Origin: Methyloligella halotolerans
GTDB taxonomy: Bacteria > Pseudomonadota > Alphaproteobacteria > Rhizobiales > Methyloligellaceae
DNA length: 64,000 nucleotides
Direction of reading: 5' to 3'
NCBI RefSeq assembly: GCF_001708935.1
Contig: NZ_MASI01000006.1
Coordinates: forward strand, 166,051-230,050
Shown one piece after another: positions 55,028 to 63,952 of this stretch; within the stretch, counting starts at the first letter, position 1; the number at the start of each line of letters is the position of its first letter. A program made the position numbers and the translations under genes. The notes beneath the pieces are model-generated. The model was not told the DNA's origin. It worked only from the letters and a program-made list of their open reading frames with translations, and searched no databases.

Positions 55028-56383
55028 TCAATAGAAGTTCATGTAGCGCTGGACCTCCCATTCGGACACGTGGTTCAGATAGGCCAGCCACTCGTCGCGC
55101 TTGTAGTCGAGCCAGGCGTCGAACATCTTATCGCCGAAGACTTTCCGCCCCAGCGGGTCCGCCTCGAAAGCATCGAGTGCCTCTTCCAGGGTCCGGGGGA
55201 GCGTCTTGACGCCGAGCCGGTCCAGCTCTTCAGGCGTCTTCTCGTACATGTTCTCGAAATGGGGCTCGCCCGGATCCGCCTTCTCCCGGATCCCTTCCAG
55301 TCCCGCTGCGATGGTGAGCGCAGCGGCGAGATATGGATTGCACATGGGATCGACCAGCCGCAGCTCCACGCGGCCGCCGCCGCCGGGGATGCGGACCGTG
55401 TTGGTGCGATTGTTGTCGCCGTAGCACTGGAAGACCGGGGCCCAGGTGAAGCCCGAGTTGCTGCCCTTCAGGATGAGGCGCTTGTAGCTGTTGACCGTCG
55501 GCGCCGCGACGGCGCTGATGGCCGGGAGGTGCCGCATCACGCCGGCGATGTACTGATAGCCGACTTCCGACAGATCGCAGCCGCGCGGATCCGCGCCATC
55601 GGGAACGCAGAGATTCTTGCCGGTCTCGGCGTCGGCGATGGACATGTTGAAGTGAGCGCCGCTTCCCGCGTAGCTGCCGAAGGGCTTCGGCATGAAGGTC
55701 GCGAAGGCGCCGTGCTTTCTGGCGATCGCGTCCGCCATCCGCCGGAAGAAGACGAACCTGTCCGCGGTCGTCAGGACGTCGTCATACGCAAAGTCGATCT
55801 CGAACTGGCCGATGCCGTCTTCGTGGTCGAAGGAGTAGACGTCCCAGCCCAGCTCGTTCATGGCGTCGATCAGCTCGGAGAGCCAATCCATGTTCTCAAG
55901 CAGGCGCGGGACGTCGTATGCGGGCTTGGAGAGATTGTGACGCTTGCTCACCGGCAGGACCTTGCCGTCCTCGTCCCTGCGGAAAACGAAGAACTCCGCC
56001 TCCATGCCGAGATTGATCGTGTAGCCCATGGCCTTCGCCTCGGCGACGACCCGCTTCAGGATGTTCCGGCTGCAGGGCTCGAACGGGCTTCCTTCGCACC
56101 AGAGATCGCTGGCGAACCAGGCGATGTCCCTCTGCCAGGGCTGGACAATGCAGGACTCCGGATCGGGATGTGCGGCGACTTCCTCGTCGCTGATGATCTG
56201 AGGCACGCCGTCCAGCGCCGCGCCTGTGCAAAGCTCGGAGCCAGACATCATGCGATCGAGGTGCGCGATCGGGACCATCTTGGATTTGGATGCTCCGTGC
56301 ATGTCGACGTAGCTCGGAAGCAGGTATTTCACGCCCTTCTCTTCCAACTCGGTTTTCAGCGCCTTGTAGTCACTCTGCGTCAT
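55028..56383 (-). CDS. glnT: Type III glutamine synthetase, possibly gamma-glutamylmethylamide synthetase
   Basis: 451 residues. GlnT/GmaS branch: KYLLPSYVDMHGASKSKMVPIAHLDRMMSGSELCTGAALDGV, GMEAEFFVFRRDED, DHEDGIGQFEIDFAYDDVLTTADRFVFFRRM, GSGAHFNMSIAD, NSYKRLILKGSNSGFTWAPVFQCYGDNNRTNTVRIPGGGGRVELRLVDPMCNPYLA. Type III enzymes either make glutamine or, as GmaS in the N-methylglutamate pathway, ligate Glu to methylamine; motifs visible here do not separate them. No mgs/mgd genes are in the window. ATG 56383 chosen with GGAGG ten bases ahead; the frame is open to 56425. Confidence 0.88.
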   Translation of the reverse strand: MTQSDYKALKTELEEKGVKYLLPSYVDMHGASKSKMVPIAHLDRMMSGSELCTGAALDGVPQIISDEEVAAHPDPESCIVQPWQRDIAWFASDLWCEGSPFEPCSRNILKRVVAEAKAMGYTINLGMEAEFFVFRRDEDGKVLPVSKRHNLSKPAYDVPRLLENMDWLSELIDAMNELGWDVYSFDHEDGIGQFEIDFAYDDVLTTADRFVFFRRMADAIARKHGAFATFMPKPFGSYAGSGAHFNMSIADAETGKNLCVPDGADPRGCDLSEVGYQYIAGVMRHLPAISAVAAPTVNSYKRLILKGSNSGFTWAPVFQCYGDNNRTNTVRIPGGGGRVELRLVDPMCNPYLAAALTIAAGLEGIREKADPGEPHFENMYEKTPEELDRLGVKTLPRTLEEALDAFEADPLGRKVFGDKMFDAWLDYKRDEWLAYLNHVSEWEVQRYMNFY

Positions 56384-56837
56384 CCTTTTCGTGCCTCCCA
56401 TCGGCTCGGTCTCTTGCACTATCAATTTAATTGATTGTTCAATTAATTATGAATGTCAACCGCGTTGTTCCGGTAGGAGGTCAGACTCCGGGGCAATTCG
56501 AGCCGGGGTTAGGTTGCCGGATGCTGGCTGAAGATTGAGAACGAGATGGGAGAACGTCGGGAGACCGAGGCGGTTAACGTCACTCGGTCAGCTAGGAGAC
56601 GCTGCACGCCGAAGGCGACCAACGAAATGGCACTAACGGGTCTGGAGCAGCGCTCTCCCCCTCTTCCTGCCGGGATCTGCGGCGTGCCCTCCGGGCGACC
56701 GGCTGCCTGACAAGCTTCTTGTGATTTTATTCAGCAGCTTGGCAAAATTTTGAGCAATTGGTGACATATCAGGAGTATTACTCGCTCGTTATCTACCACT
56801 GTTCTGGGATACAGGAAACTTGGAGAGGAGTTTTGAA
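56384..56837. promoter_or_regulatory. Intergenic region with the glutamine synthetase operator
   Basis: Contains TTGATTGTTCAATTAA (56431-56446) in an AT-rich block 48-70 bases upstream of the glutamine synthetase start, the partner of the permease site. The rest (56460-56720) shows no gene. From 56720 the sequence becomes AT-rich ahead of the acidic-peptide gene, whose promoter is presumably there. Confidence 0.6.
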
Positions 56838-57131
56838 ATGAAAAGCATCATGCGGACGGCCCTTACTATCGCTGTCTTGTCGACGCTTGCTGGCAGCGCT
56901 TATGCGGCCGACGCTGCGGACGATGCCGCTATGGAGGACGAGGCCATCCAGGGCACCGAGACGGGCCCGGCCAGCGAATCCGCCCCAGGCGCGACCGACG
57001 CTACGGACTCGGCTGACGAGAGCCAGGCGATCGAGGGCGACGAGACCGGCCCGGCCAGCGCCACCGGTGCAGGCCCGACCGATGCGGACGATTCCGCCGA
57101 CGAGAACGACTCGATCTCCGGCGGTAACTAA
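56838..57131 (+). CDS. Small very acidic exported protein with two repeats
   Basis: 97 residues. Signal peptide 1-23 (ends AYA). The mature part has no Lys, Arg or His and is made of Asp, Glu, Ala, Ser, Thr, Gly. Two imperfect repeats can be read, each holding (E/D)ETGPAS or TETGPAS, a Thr/Ala/Gly-rich section, and DSADE. Start at ATG 56838 with a GGAGAGGAG site; an in-frame upstream start at 56820 is unlikely. No known family. Could be a cation-binding or osmoprotective periplasmic peptide (speculative). Confidence 0.7.
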   Translation: MKSIMRTALTIAVLSTLAGSAYAADAADDAAMEDEAIQGTETGPASESAPGATDATDSADESQAIEGDETGPASATGAGPTDADDSADENDSISGGN

Positions 57132-57463
57132 AGGCTTGAGGGAGCCGCGCGGCCCAGCCTTTCGAGCAGGCCGCGCCATTCCCCTGAGATGCGGTGAGCG
57201 ATCAGCCCGGAAACAGCCGGCTGATCGCAACCGACATGAAGACGTTCGAGCACGAAGCTCGCCGCGACCACCGATCCCGCGGTCATCGAGCCTGCCGATT
57301 ACTCCCCTAAGATTGGCGCCTGACAAGGGGCCGAGAGCCTGATCAGGCGGGCGCAGGCCAGCGTTACACTTCGTTAGCCCCATCAAAAATTGCCGTAACC
57401 AGCACCCCAAAGGGGTGATATAAACCTATCTATAGTTGCATCCGACTGCATCGGAGTAATCTG
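57132..57463. other. Gene-free stretch upstream of the second sulfatase
   Basis: 332 bases with no supported gene. A small perfect hairpin CACCCCAAAGGGGTG lies at 57403-57417, about 46 bases before the sulfatase ATG, in the leader or promoter region. Confidence 0.5.
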
Positions 57464-59830
57464 ATGAAGGCGTTCGGACTAGCATTCTACTCGCTCGCAT
57501 TGGTGCTTTCGGCCTGGAACGTTCCGGGCCATGCCCAGGAACTCCCGCCCGGTGCCAAAGACGGTCAGGTGACACTGCCCTATGCCGAGCAAAAGTTCCG
57601 CGGCAATGTCGGCACGACCTACCTCAATTCCGATCCCGCGACGTTTCCGGCGCCTGTGAAGGCGCCCCACGGTGCGCCGAATATCCTGCTCATCCTGCTG
57701 GACGACGTGGGCTTCGGCCAATTCGATGTGACGGGCGGAGGCGTCCCCTCCCCGGCCTTGGATGAATTGGCCAAAGATGGCGTGACCTACACCCATTTCC
57801 ATACGACCGCGCTGTGCTCGCCGACCCGGGCCGCGCTGCTCACGGGGCGCAATCACAACGTCGCAGGAACCGGCGTCATCACCGAGCTCGCCACCGGTTA
57901 TGACGGCTATACGGGGATCATTCCAAAGGACACCGCCTCTATCGCAGAGATCCTGCGCCAGAACGGCTATACCACCGCCTGGATCGGCAAGAACCACAAC
58001 ACGCCGATCTATGAGACCAGTGCCATGGGGCCGTTCGACCATTGGCCCAACGGGCTGGGGTTTGATTACTTCTACGGCTTCATGGCGGGCGATACGAACC
58101 AGGTCCGGCCCTATCTGTTCGAGAACCAGACGCCGATCGGCACGCCGGAGGGCGAGGGTTATTACCTCAGCACCGATCTGGCCGACCATACGATCGCGTG
58201 GCTGAGGACACTTGAGGCGATCCAGCCCGACAAGCCATGGTTCGCCTATCTTGCGCCGGCGGCGACCCACGCTCCTCATCAAGCACCGAAGGAACTCATC
58301 GAGAAGTTCAAAGGGCAGTTCGACATGGGCTGGGACGCTTATCGGGAGCAGACCTTCCAGCGCCAGAAGGACCGCGGGATCATTCCGGAAAATGCGGAGC
58401 TGACCGAGCGGCCTGCAAGCCTGCCGGCCTGGGATAGCCTGAACGACGACCAGAAGCGCCTCTACACCCGCATGATGGAGGTGTTCGCCGCGTACGGCTA
58501 CCAGGTCGACGAGGAGGTCGGACGGGTGCTCGATTACGTCGCCAGCCTGCCCGACGCCGACAACACGCTCATTATCTATATCGTCGGCGACAATGGCGCC
58601 TCGGCCGAGGGCGGCTTCGACGGCACGCTCAACGAGAACGCCTTCTTCAACGCCTATCTCATGTCGACGGAAGAGATGCTCGGTCGGATCGACGAGATCG
58701 GCACCGAGCTTCACTTCAATCATTTCCCGGCCGGCTGGGCCTGGGCGATGGATGCGCCCTTCCAATGGACCAAGCAGGTCGCGAGCCATCTGGGCGGGGT
58801 GCGCAATCCAATGATCGTGAAGTGGCCGGCCAAGCTCTCGAACGGCGACGAGACCCGGACCCAGTTCGTGCATGTCATCGATATTGCGCCGACACTTCTC
58901 GACGCCGCTCACATTCCCGAGCCGCGGAGCGTCAACGGAACGGCTCAGACGCCGATCCAGGGCAAGAGCTTCTTGAGCACCCTGAACGACGCCAACGCGG
59001 AGGAGATCCGGACCAGCCAGTATTTCGAAATGGTCGTGAACCGGGCCATGTATAAGGATGGCTGGTGGGCGGGCTCACTGGCGTTCGAGCCCTGGGATCC
59101 GGTACGCGGCGCGTTCGATCCCCTGAAAGCCAAATGGGAGCTCTACAATCTCGACGAGGATTTCAGTCAGGCGAGAGATCTCGCGGCGGAAGATCCAGAC
59201 AAGCTGGAGGAGCTGAAGGCACTCTGGTGGGCGGAAGCCTCGGCCAACAAGGCGCTCCCCCTGGATTGGCGCGGCGCGGAGCGTTTCAGCGCAGAGGCGA
59301 CCGGAAAGCCGAACCTGGCCGGCGATCGCAAGCGCTTTACCTATGAAGGGGTTTTGGCCGGCCTGCCGGAATCCTCCGCGCCGGACCTCAAGAACAAATC
59401 GTTCAGCGTGAGCGCCAAGGTCGATGTCGAGGACAAGGCCAACGGCATGATCTTCACCCAGGGCGGGAATACCGGCGGCTGGGCGTTCTACCTCAAGGAC
59501 GGCACGCTGAAGGCGGTCCACAACTATCTCGATGTCGAAGGCTACACGGTCGAAAGCGACAGGCCCGTCCCTGCCGGCGAGCATGAGGTGAGGATGGACT
59601 TCGTCTATGACGGCGGGCAGGAGATGGGCAAGAGCGGGGATGTGACCCTCTTCATCGACGGCCAACCCGCAGGCTCCGGCAAAATCGAGCGCACCACCCC
59701 GTTCAAATACTCCCTTTCCGAGAACCAGGATATCGGGACGGATACGGGCACGGCCGTCACCACGGATTACGAAGCGCCGTTCGACTTCCAGGGAGAGCTG
59801 GAAGAGGTGGTCGTCGAGCTCAAGCAATAG
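57464..59830 (+). CDS. Large exported arylsulfatase, Cys-type
   Basis: 788 residues. Signal peptide 1-24 (GHA). Sulfatase domain about 70-560: NILLILLDDVGFG with metal D80/D81, formylglycine motif C118-S-P-T-R122 in the context TALCSPTRAALLTGRNH, AWIGKNHNTP, YIVGDNGASAEGG. C-terminal about 200 residues form a beta-rich, concanavalin/LamG-like domain (FSVSAKVDVEDKANGMIFTQGGNTGGWAFYLKDGTL, GSGKIERTTPFKYSLSENQDIG). This two-part layout matches the long bacterial arylsulfatase group. Only distantly related to the sulfatase at 0.8-2.6 kb. Confidence 0.93.
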   Translation: MKAFGLAFYSLALVLSAWNVPGHAQELPPGAKDGQVTLPYAEQKFRGNVGTTYLNSDPATFPAPVKAPHGAPNILLILLDDVGFGQFDVTGGGVPSPALDELAKDGVTYTHFHTTALCSPTRAALLTGRNHNVAGTGVITELATGYDGYTGIIPKDTASIAEILRQNGYTTAWIGKNHNTPIYETSAMGPFDHWPNGLGFDYFYGFMAGDTNQVRPYLFENQTPIGTPEGEGYYLSTDLADHTIAWLRTLEAIQPDKPWFAYLAPAATHAPHQAPKELIEKFKGQFDMGWDAYREQTFQRQKDRGIIPENAELTERPASLPAWDSLNDDQKRLYTRMMEVFAAYGYQVDEEVGRVLDYVASLPDADNTLIIYIVGDNGASAEGGFDGTLNENAFFNAYLMSTEEMLGRIDEIGTELHFNHFPAGWAWAMDAPFQWTKQVASHLGGVRNPMIVKWPAKLSNGDETRTQFVHVIDIAPTLLDAAHIPEPRSVNGTAQTPIQGKSFLSTLNDANAEEIRTSQYFEMVVNRAMYKDGWWAGSLAFEPWDPVRGAFDPLKAKWELYNLDEDFSQARDLAAEDPDKLEELKALWWAEASANKALPLDWRGAERFSAEATGKPNLAGDRKRFTYEGVLAGLPESSAPDLKNKSFSVSAKVDVEDKANGMIFTQGGNTGGWAFYLKDGTLKAVHNYLDVEGYTVESDRPVPAGEHEVRMDFVYDGGQEMGKSGDVTLFIDGQPAGSGKIERTTPFKYSLSENQDIGTDTGTAVTTDYEAPFDFQGELEEVVVELKQ

Positions 59831-59831
59831 A

Positions 59832-59849
59832 GGCGGGATAGCGCCCGCC
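59832..59849 (+). terminator. Weak hairpin after the second sulfatase
   Basis: GGCGGG pairs with CCCGCC around a 6-base loop directly after the stop codon. It lacks a T-run, so termination strength is doubtful. Confidence 0.45.
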
Positions 59850-59989
59850 ATTCCTGGTTTGGCGCGAGCCGGATTTGAATGGCCGACTCTCCTCAGGCAC
59901 TAGCACCGAAATCGGTTGGAGGGGCCGCATTCGCCCTGGCGATCTCCCCTCGGATTGGGTGGAGCGACGTCGGCGGGAACGGACTTCAC

Positions 59990-60020
59990 AAAAAAATGGG
60001 GCCCCTAAAGAGGGACCCCA
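59990..60020 (-). terminator. Rho-independent terminator after the YeiH-type gene
   Basis: On the minus strand: stem TGGGG/CCCCA plus an inner CCCT/AGGG helix with one mismatch, followed by seven T (59996-59990). It lies about 50 bases after the corrected stop of the transporter. Confidence 0.85.
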
Positions 60021-60068
60021 GTCATGGAACTGCCGACGGGCATTTAACGGAGGGTGAGCCGCTCGTCG

Positions 60069-61135
60069 TCAGGCATCCAAGGCGATGATGGTTCCGAGCG
60101 TCAGAACGCTAATGAAGATCGAGCGATAAGGCCTAACAGAAGCGGCTTCAGCCCTTTGGCGCGAAGCTTCTTGATGTCCGTTTCGAGTCCCATCGCAGCC
60201 AAGGCGATGGTGAGCAGGAACACCGTCCCCGGAACGAGCACGTCCCTGGCGCCTTGCGGGATATCGATGGTGCTGTTCACGACAATCATCGCGATGAAGA
60301 AGAACACGAACCATGGAACCTGCACGCCGCTCAAGCGGCCGCCGTCCGCACTCGGGCCACGCGCAAACATTCCGAGCAGCAGGATCATGGGGGCCAGCAT
60401 CATCACGCGGGAAAGCTTGGTGATGGTTCCCAGATCGCCTGCCAATTGCCCGTCCTGGTAGGCTGCCGCCACGACCTGCGCGACCTCATGGATCGAAGCT
60501 CCGGTCCAGAGCCCATAAGCACGGGGCGCGAGATGCAGCAGATCCGGAAGAAGCGGGTAAACGAACATCGCGATCGAGCCGAAGACGGTGACGCAGGCAA
60601 CGCCGTACGCCGCGTCTTCGTCGGAGGCATTGGTGGCCGCTTTCGCCGCGACGACCGCAGATGCGCCGCAGATGGACGTTCCGGTTGCGATCAGCTGACT
60701 GAGGGTTCGCTCAACGCCCATCAGCTTGCCCAACCATATCGTCATGGTGAAGGTCGCAACGACGCCAAGCACCGTGACTCCCAGTCCAACCGGGCCAATT
60801 GCAATAACCTGATCGATGGTTAGCTGGAAGCCAAGCAGTATGATGCCAAACCGCAATATTCTGCGGAGCGCAAACTTCACCCCTGGAATCGCAGAGGCCG
60901 GCGTTCCTATGGTGTTGTGGAACAATATTCCAACAAGGATCGCCAAGATCATGGGGCTAAGAAAAGACACCCCCGGAATATATCGAAGACCATAGGCGAC
61001 ACATGCAATGCCCGTGGTCAATACCAGACCCGGAATGACGTTCTTTACGCCTTCGAAGAAATCGGACCCGCGGTCCTCGTAGACGAAATCTTCGTCTGAT
61101 TGGGCTGCGGCTGAACTGGATCGGTTATTGGCCAT
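60069..61135 (-). CDS. YeiH/UPF0324-family membrane transporter, one-base frame break near the end
   Basis: About 355 residues after repair, ten membrane segments, a family often called putative sulfate exporter. Signatures: GIILLGFQLTIDQVIAIGP, ATGTSICGASAVVAAKAATNA, YGLWTGASIHEVAQVVAAAY. As written the frame ends LLLGLIARSSLAF at 60101. The next frame continues SIFISVLTLGTIIALDA to 60069, the expected last helix. One missing base near 60122-60126 (ATCGC to ATCGCC) restores it. The location after an arylsulfatase is consistent with sulfate export but this is inference; UPF0324 substrates are not settled. Confidence 0.82.
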
Positions 61136-61425
61136 TCACTCGGGCTCCTTTTCGAGCCTCAAATTACGAAGGCACCCTCAATCGTTCCAATTGATTGTCG
61201 TTAGCGTTTTGATCGATCTGATTGATGAAAGGCCTCGCGGCCGTGCTCTTCGATCGCCGGAGGGTGAGCCCCCCTCCTCCAGAATCGCCGGCCTGGACTG
61301 CGCTGGGGGATCGAACGCTCTTCCCGGCAAGAGGCCCCTGAAAGCGAACAGCACCCGTTGAGCAAAGCTCAAGGGCGCTGAACACGACCTGCGACAGGCT
61401 GGGAAAGGTGGCCTACGCCGCCAAA
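61136..61425. other. Region between transporter start and porin stop
   Basis: 290 bases. The first 80 (61150-61230) are AT-rich with CCAATTGATTG and TTTTGATCGATC stretches and probably hold the transporter promoter. No gene or terminator with a T-run was seen. Confidence 0.45.
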
Positions 61426-62811
61426 TCAGAAGAAGACATAGCCGCCGGCATAGAGCAGGTGAAAATCATCCAGAGGCGCGCTGACTGCCGAGCGCGAAGA
61501 GTCGACCAAATCGACCTCCGGCTCGTAGTGCTGATAGACCACATAGAGATGCACCGTGTCCTCGATGATCGACTGATCGTATCCGAGATAGAACCGGTCC
61601 ATTTGCGAGCCGGTGATCTCGGTGGGGATATCGAGGTTGTAGAAAGTGCCGGGCGCCAACGAACGATTGGCGTCGGGGCTTGCGCCGGCAACGCCGTCGC
61701 TGATCCGGTTGAAGCCGCCGAAGAAGGTGCTGGGCCCGATATCGAGAAACTGCCGGTGCAACCCGCCTTGGATATCGAAACCGTTCATGTCCGGCATGCT
61801 GCTATGGGTATAGATGCCGGCATTCTTCGTGACCGGATCGTCGATTTGCGAGGAGGTCACGGACCCATAAACGTAGAGCCCTGTCGGGGTATGCATGACA
61901 GAAGCACTGCCACCCGATTGCTGAATTTCGTGGCTGCCGCCGTAGTAGGCCCCGATATTCTCGTTCTGAATATTTTCGTAGCCGGCGGCGGCGATGACCT
62001 GGAACGTATCTGCCCAAACGGACTTATAGATCGCGCCTAAGGCCCATGTGTCTTCCGCCCAATCGGCGCCGACTTGGAATCCACCGAATTCCGGAGTCCA
62101 GTAGCTGATACCGTTCCGGCGATTGGAGCAGTCGAACGCATCGCCCAGGCTATAGCAGCGCGCGACGTCACCGAAGGTAATGTCCGAAAGACCCGTTGCT
62201 CCTTGCGTGCCTTTGGTCCGCAGATAGAAGTCGCGGTTGAAGGCAAGATCCTGCGCATACGCGAAATTCGCCAACTTTACCGGTTGCGCAAGCCAAGTGA
62301 CGTTGTCGGCAGCCGTCGAAGTCAGGCCCATCCGGAAGGTGCCGACGTTTTCACCGCTGAGGATCAAGTGGGATTCGCGTATGACAACGGGATCGCCGGT
62401 GTTTGCGCCGTACTGATCGACGAGGCTCGACAGCGCGTCGTTCATGCCGACCTCGGCCCGATAGCCAACCTTCCAGTTCGGGTTGATCGCGGCCTCTCCC
62501 ACAAAGCCAAAGCGGGAGTTCACGTAGTAGTTATTGACGACATCCATGCTGGAGCTGCCCCCGTCGTCCCAGAAGTTGGCAGCCCGGTTCATGATGCCAT
62601 AAACCCTGATCGAGACTTTGCGATTGCCTCTTCGGACGGTCGTCGCCTCAAGATCCGCGACGCGTTGCTCCAGATCGGCACAACAATCGGCAGTGGCGTT
62701 CAGATTCTCCGCCCTAGCAGGCGCGGCGTGCGCGAGTATCGTCCCTGCTGCGACAACGCACAGCAGATCGCGTAGACCGGGCCATGCCCGTTCTTTCATC
62801 CAGATGCTCAT
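61426..62811 (-). CDS. Outer-membrane porin
   Basis: 461 residues. Signal peptide about 1-35 (ends ARA), then a short coiled coil (CCADLEQRVADLEATTVRRG) and a general porin barrel typical of alphaproteobacteria: KVSIRVYGIMNRAANFWDDG, NNYYVNSRFGFVGEAAINPNWKVGYRAEVG, ISYWTPEFGGFQVGADW, LDDFHLLYAGGYVFF with terminal Phe. A GGGGAGGGG ribosome site lies just before the ATG at 62811. No partner genes nearby; substrate unknown. Confidence 0.88.
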   Translation of the reverse strand: MSIWMKERAWPGLRDLLCVVAAGTILAHAAPARAENLNATADCCADLEQRVADLEATTVRRGNRKVSIRVYGIMNRAANFWDDGGSSSMDVVNNYYVNSRFGFVGEAAINPNWKVGYRAEVGMNDALSSLVDQYGANTGDPVVIRESHLILSGENVGTFRMGLTSTAADNVTWLAQPVKLANFAYAQDLAFNRDFYLRTKGTQGATGLSDITFGDVARCYSLGDAFDCSNRRNGISYWTPEFGGFQVGADWAEDTWALGAIYKSVWADTFQVIAAAGYENIQNENIGAYYGGSHEIQQSGGSASVMHTPTGLYVYGSVTSSQIDDPVTKNAGIYTHSSMPDMNGFDIQGGLHRQFLDIGPSTFFGGFNRISDGVAGASPDANRSLAPGTFYNLDIPTEITGSQMDRFYLGYDQSIIEDTVHLYVVYQHYEPEVDLVDSSRSAVSAPLDDFHLLYAGGYVFF

Positions 62812-63952
62812 CGGTCCCCTCCCCATAGAGCACTACAGCTACTTTTTTCAGAAGGGCTCGAAGGTTCCACCAGAACTGCAGGCAGTATTTTTGCCTGCAG
62901 CGCTCCCCTCTATCCGCTCCCACCCAGGAGACCGCCCTTCTAATCTGCGTTTTTCTCAATCACCTCCGCGTTTACTTTATTTGTTCGTTTTTATTTCTCG
63001 ATAATCCTTGTATTCAATATAACCTATTCAATTATAGGTAGTGCTCATGTGTATATATACAACGCACCAGGTTCTTATTTGCCTCTTGAATAGATTTCAT
63101 TTACGGTAGGAAGGTCAAAACAGGTAATCCATACGAAAAAAGTTGCCGTTGTGATCGCTTTTCTCGATAGATCCTGTGTTTACAAGGAAAAACGACGCCC
63201 CAAGGTCGTCATGACACGACTTTCGGCCCTCTGGCCTCGCTAGCGGCGTTCTCTTTCGGAAAATTTGCTTGGATCGGCCTAGAGGACTGCTCTGTGCGGC
63301 CGACTGGGCGCGCATCGTGCCGCGCATGAGCTCGCGGCCAGGGCCGGCCGCAGCCCTAAGTCCCGTCGCTCAGAGCGGTACCCCCCGTCGCTTGAGAATT
63401 GAAAACAGCCGGGGTCCCCGGAGATCACATGCGAGAGGCCCGGGCGGTCGCCTCGGCAAGCCGGTTTTGCTCTTCGGCGCCGCGTGATCGGCCGGCCGCA
63501 GGGCTGGTCGGGGTTGCGGCAGTATGTCGGATTGGCCTCGCCGCGCCGCTCGTTACGATCGGCCAGCGTTCAAATCGCTCTCGGGCCAGCCCTGCGCTCA
63601 CCATCGCGCCGCTCGCCCCCGGCCCCTGCTCCTCGAAGCGGCCCCCCCTTACTCCTTAGACACCCTCTATTCCTGAATAGTCCAAGACTATTAGTTATTC
63701 TCTATTCAGTAATAGTTTTTCTAATCAATATTTCTCTCGATACTTTTGGGCACATCTCTTTCTTATTCAGTATCGATAGGCATTGCCTATTGGCTGATAA
63801 GGACGTTTCATTTGATAAAAACCTCTGCCGGCCAAACCCTTGCGAAAGATCTTGGTGGCGCGGACACGTCTACCTTGGGGTTAATTTGATTTTAACCGTT
63901 GGTCTTTCGGAACGCGTGCCGCGTCAGTTGGGAACTCGCAAGGAGGATTGAA
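62812..63952. other. Gene-poor region of mixed composition before the last gene
   Basis: 1.14 kb. The parts 62950-63110 and 63660-63830 are markedly AT-rich, while 63240-63650 is GC-rich. Several short frames are open on both strands but none combines a ribosome site with recognisable protein. Contents seen are the porin promoter side, hairpins at 63667-63720 and the leader of the last gene. Could hold a small RNA or be a degraded insertion; undetermined. Confidence 0.5.
63667..63720 (+). repeat. Pair of small inverted repeats CTATTC-GAATAG
   Basis: CTATTC/GAATAG with a 2-base centre at 63667-63680, and CTATT/AATAG with a 4-base loop at 63702-63715, the second followed by TTTTT and so terminator-like on the plus strand. 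They lie in the AT-rich part of a gene-poor region. Confidence 0.55.

Noticed and set aside
59855..59950. tRNA-like stretch with GGATTTGAA on the plus strand, as in the complement of a T-loop
   Set aside because: On the minus strand TTCAAATCC is followed by a near-CCA end, but the T-stem does not pair and no D-arm, anticodon stem or acceptor stem can be drawn.
63484..63951. Plus-strand open frame of about 155 codons before the last gene
   Set aside because: Composition switches midway from Arg/Pro/Ser-rich to AT-driven residues, there is no ribosome site, and no protein similarity is apparent.
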